Assembly (NCBI RefSeq): GCF_003945595.2
Contig: NW_024104096.1
Span: 1,483,501 to 1,547,500, forward strand
DNA: 64,000 nt
Direction: 5' to 3'
Origin: Pipra filicauda
Taxonomy: Eukaryota > Chordata > Aves > Passeriformes > Pipridae
Numbering within the stretch: the stretch's first letter is position 1; each line of letters begins with the position of its first letter. The notes under the pieces were generated by a model, which was not told the DNA's origin, made no database searches, and saw only the letters and a list, made by a program, of their open reading frames with translations. Shown here one piece after another: positions 62,029-64,000 of this stretch. The position numbers and the translations under genes were made by a program.

Positions 62029-64000
62029 CTTCAGGTGAACAGAAAGAGGAGGGGAAAAAAAGGTTCAGCACAAGTGAACTATAAAATGGATTGTATCTAA
62101 TGTCTTCATTGGTCATATTTCAATTCTACTAGATCAAACAAGCCTGAGACTTTCCTGCAGATGCAAAGCTCAAATGGAATACATCAGAGACAAAAAGGGG
62201 TATGTACTATATCTGCTGAAATCTAGCTGTTTAATGTCAAACACTGGGTAGGATATTGTGCAGTGCCATGTTTCCTGTTGGTTTTCTCACGCTGGCACAC
62301 AGAAGCTGGTTGCCAAGAGCAAAAGTAAGATGTGTTAGGACATCACTGGCACTGCATATGCAAGTTTTTGTCACCAAATTATTGTGTAATGTGCCCCCAT
62401 CATCAATGAAATACCCCTGTGATGTGACTTGGCAAACAACCACCACAGCATTTGGCTTTAATCACCCTCCCACCCTCACAGACCCTTTTTGTTTCTAGAA
62501 CTCATTAGAGCATAGTTAGAGCTCTAGTAAATGTGGCTGCTTTTAATGCCTGCTACGGTAAGTACAGTTTTAGATTTGAGAGCTGGCAAACTGCTCCAGC
62601 AGTTCAAACAAGTGGATTTCAGCAATGTGCATCTGAAAACCCCCTCTGCCATACACAGTTTCAACTTTAACACTGCTAGCAGCTTCAGCTTTCCTTGGAC
62701 TTTTAACTTGTCAGGCGTGTATGTTTTTAGCCTAAAGCAAAATTATGTACGTAGAAAACCCATTAATAAAAGAAACAAGTGTCACATTTCCATACAGTTT
62801 GCCATATGGTTGTGCTATTTCAATTTCATTGCAAATTCTTTCCATCTTACACTCTATTCAGTACTACATATGTTGTAAATGCACATTCTTTGAGTTTTGC
62901 AGGACTGAACATACGTGAACGTTTGCTTTTTTCAACAGTGAAGGTACTTATCCAATACCAGTCCCAGTCTGTTAGTTTTTGTTTCTCATACTCTAGCAAT
63001 TACAGAAATAAAAACTTCAGGTGTCACATAATAATTTCTCTTATTACTTATATAACTTTATCAGATATATCAGTGTCATAACTTATTACACCACTGATTA
63101 AACTGCTTGTTTAAGCCACTCAGGGCAAAAGTTTAAAATAGCATTCTAGTTTGTGATCTCTGAACCAATCCATACACTGCTTCTCAGAAGAGTGAGTATT
63201 CCAGGCTTTCAGAGCCACTTGCAGCTTGTCATGAAAGATGGCAGAGGTCATTTAAAAAAAAAAACAAATTCTCTTCAGAACATGAATTTAATTTGAAAAT
63301 CTGGCATTAGTTCAAAGCCAATCCATTTTCCTAAATGGATTACAGTGGTTTCTGAGGCAAGGCTTTCATACTCAGCATGACATCCTTTGCCAAGAGAAGA
63401 TTGCTGGCTGGTGGCACCTAGTCAATGTCTACCCTTTAGAAGAATCTGAAATAATGCTTTTCTGGTTTAACTATTCTGCTGAATAGCTGTGTTGGTGGAG
63501 ACAGGGGACGCAATGAAAGGATGTTGTTCACCAAAACCAGCCAACACCATAGCGCTCCAATGTTGTAGTGAAGAGGGCCTAGAGCTAGTGTGATACACCT
63601 TACTTGAGAAAATGAAAATAGATTCAGAGAAATAGATCAGCAGAAACTGAACCAACAGTTAGTTCTGCTGCTAGGACCAGGTTCTTTGAATCTATTGGTT
63701 TAAGAACAAGTGCCAGCAGATTTCCCAGCAAACCACACCCATATTTCTTTAGGGACATCGAAAAGGGGTCCACAAATGTTGAAAGATGGATAGACACAAC
63801 AAGAATCTAGCTGAGGTCAATACAGGCAGCACTGTTCATAATGACTGTTTGTAATTAGTTCTGTCTTCAGAGTATTGTGCATTGACAAATGTATTTCACC
63901 AGTATTACATTTTGTATGTGACAATACAGGATTTATGTTAGCTTTAGCTTGCTTAGAGAACATTGCGATTTACAAAATCTGAAGTATTCCAGAAGCACAA
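62029..64000 (-). other. CCNJ intron, running off the window
   Basis: Searched on the minus strand for the preceding cyclin-box exon (expected to end near SCLLLA) without success. It appears to be all intron. Confidence 0.75.

Noticed and set aside
1..64000. CRISPR arrays, operons, riboswitches, tRNA or rRNA genes
   Set aside because: The window is vertebrate nuclear DNA; no array-like spaced repeats and no tRNA or rRNA signatures were seen.

Overview
The window looks like bird nuclear DNA. It has AT-rich, intron-dominated sequence broken by sharp CpG islands, several truncated CR1 retrotransposon tails, an endogenous-retrovirus solo LTR, and two vertebrate genes whose exons can be read through consensus splice sites. 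The species cannot be fixed from the sequence alone.

Layout. Positions 1-4750 hold AT-rich sequence with no supportable gene. A CpG island (about 4790-6130) carries CCAAT, YY1 and TATA-like elements that suggest a minus-strand promoter, but the gene it serves was not recognised. 6130-16000 is mostly non-coding, with one possible plus-strand terminal exon near 13006-13125. From 16017 to about 35040, minus strand, lies a complete DUSP11 (PIR1) gene. It has 11 coding exons whose phases fit without exception and give a predicted 654-residue protein. One 918-bp exon is a tandem array of about nine 29-32-residue units. Its promoter is a second CpG island (34650-35560) with NRF1 and CCAAT elements. 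A 62-base poly-T tract follows it.

36-56.8 kb is a long interval without a recognised gene. It contains a textbook CTCF motif inside a small CpG cluster, a 117-bp segment duplicated at 95-96% identity about 6.2 kb apart, a cluster of three hairpins, two perfect or near-perfect palindromes (one a head-to-head GATA element), CR1 tails, a solo LTR, and minus-strand open frames that look coding but could not be named.

At the right edge, minus strand, are the last three coding exons of CCNJ (cyclin J) and a roughly 2.7-kb 3' UTR. The UTR carries one let-7 and one miR-125 seed site. The 5' exons of CCNJ lie beyond the window.

Function. DUSP11 is an RNA 5'-tri/diphosphatase and CCNJ is a cyclin. 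They share an orientation but have no obvious functional link. In human they lie on different chromosomes (2p13 and 10q24), so the neighbourhood itself is of interest.
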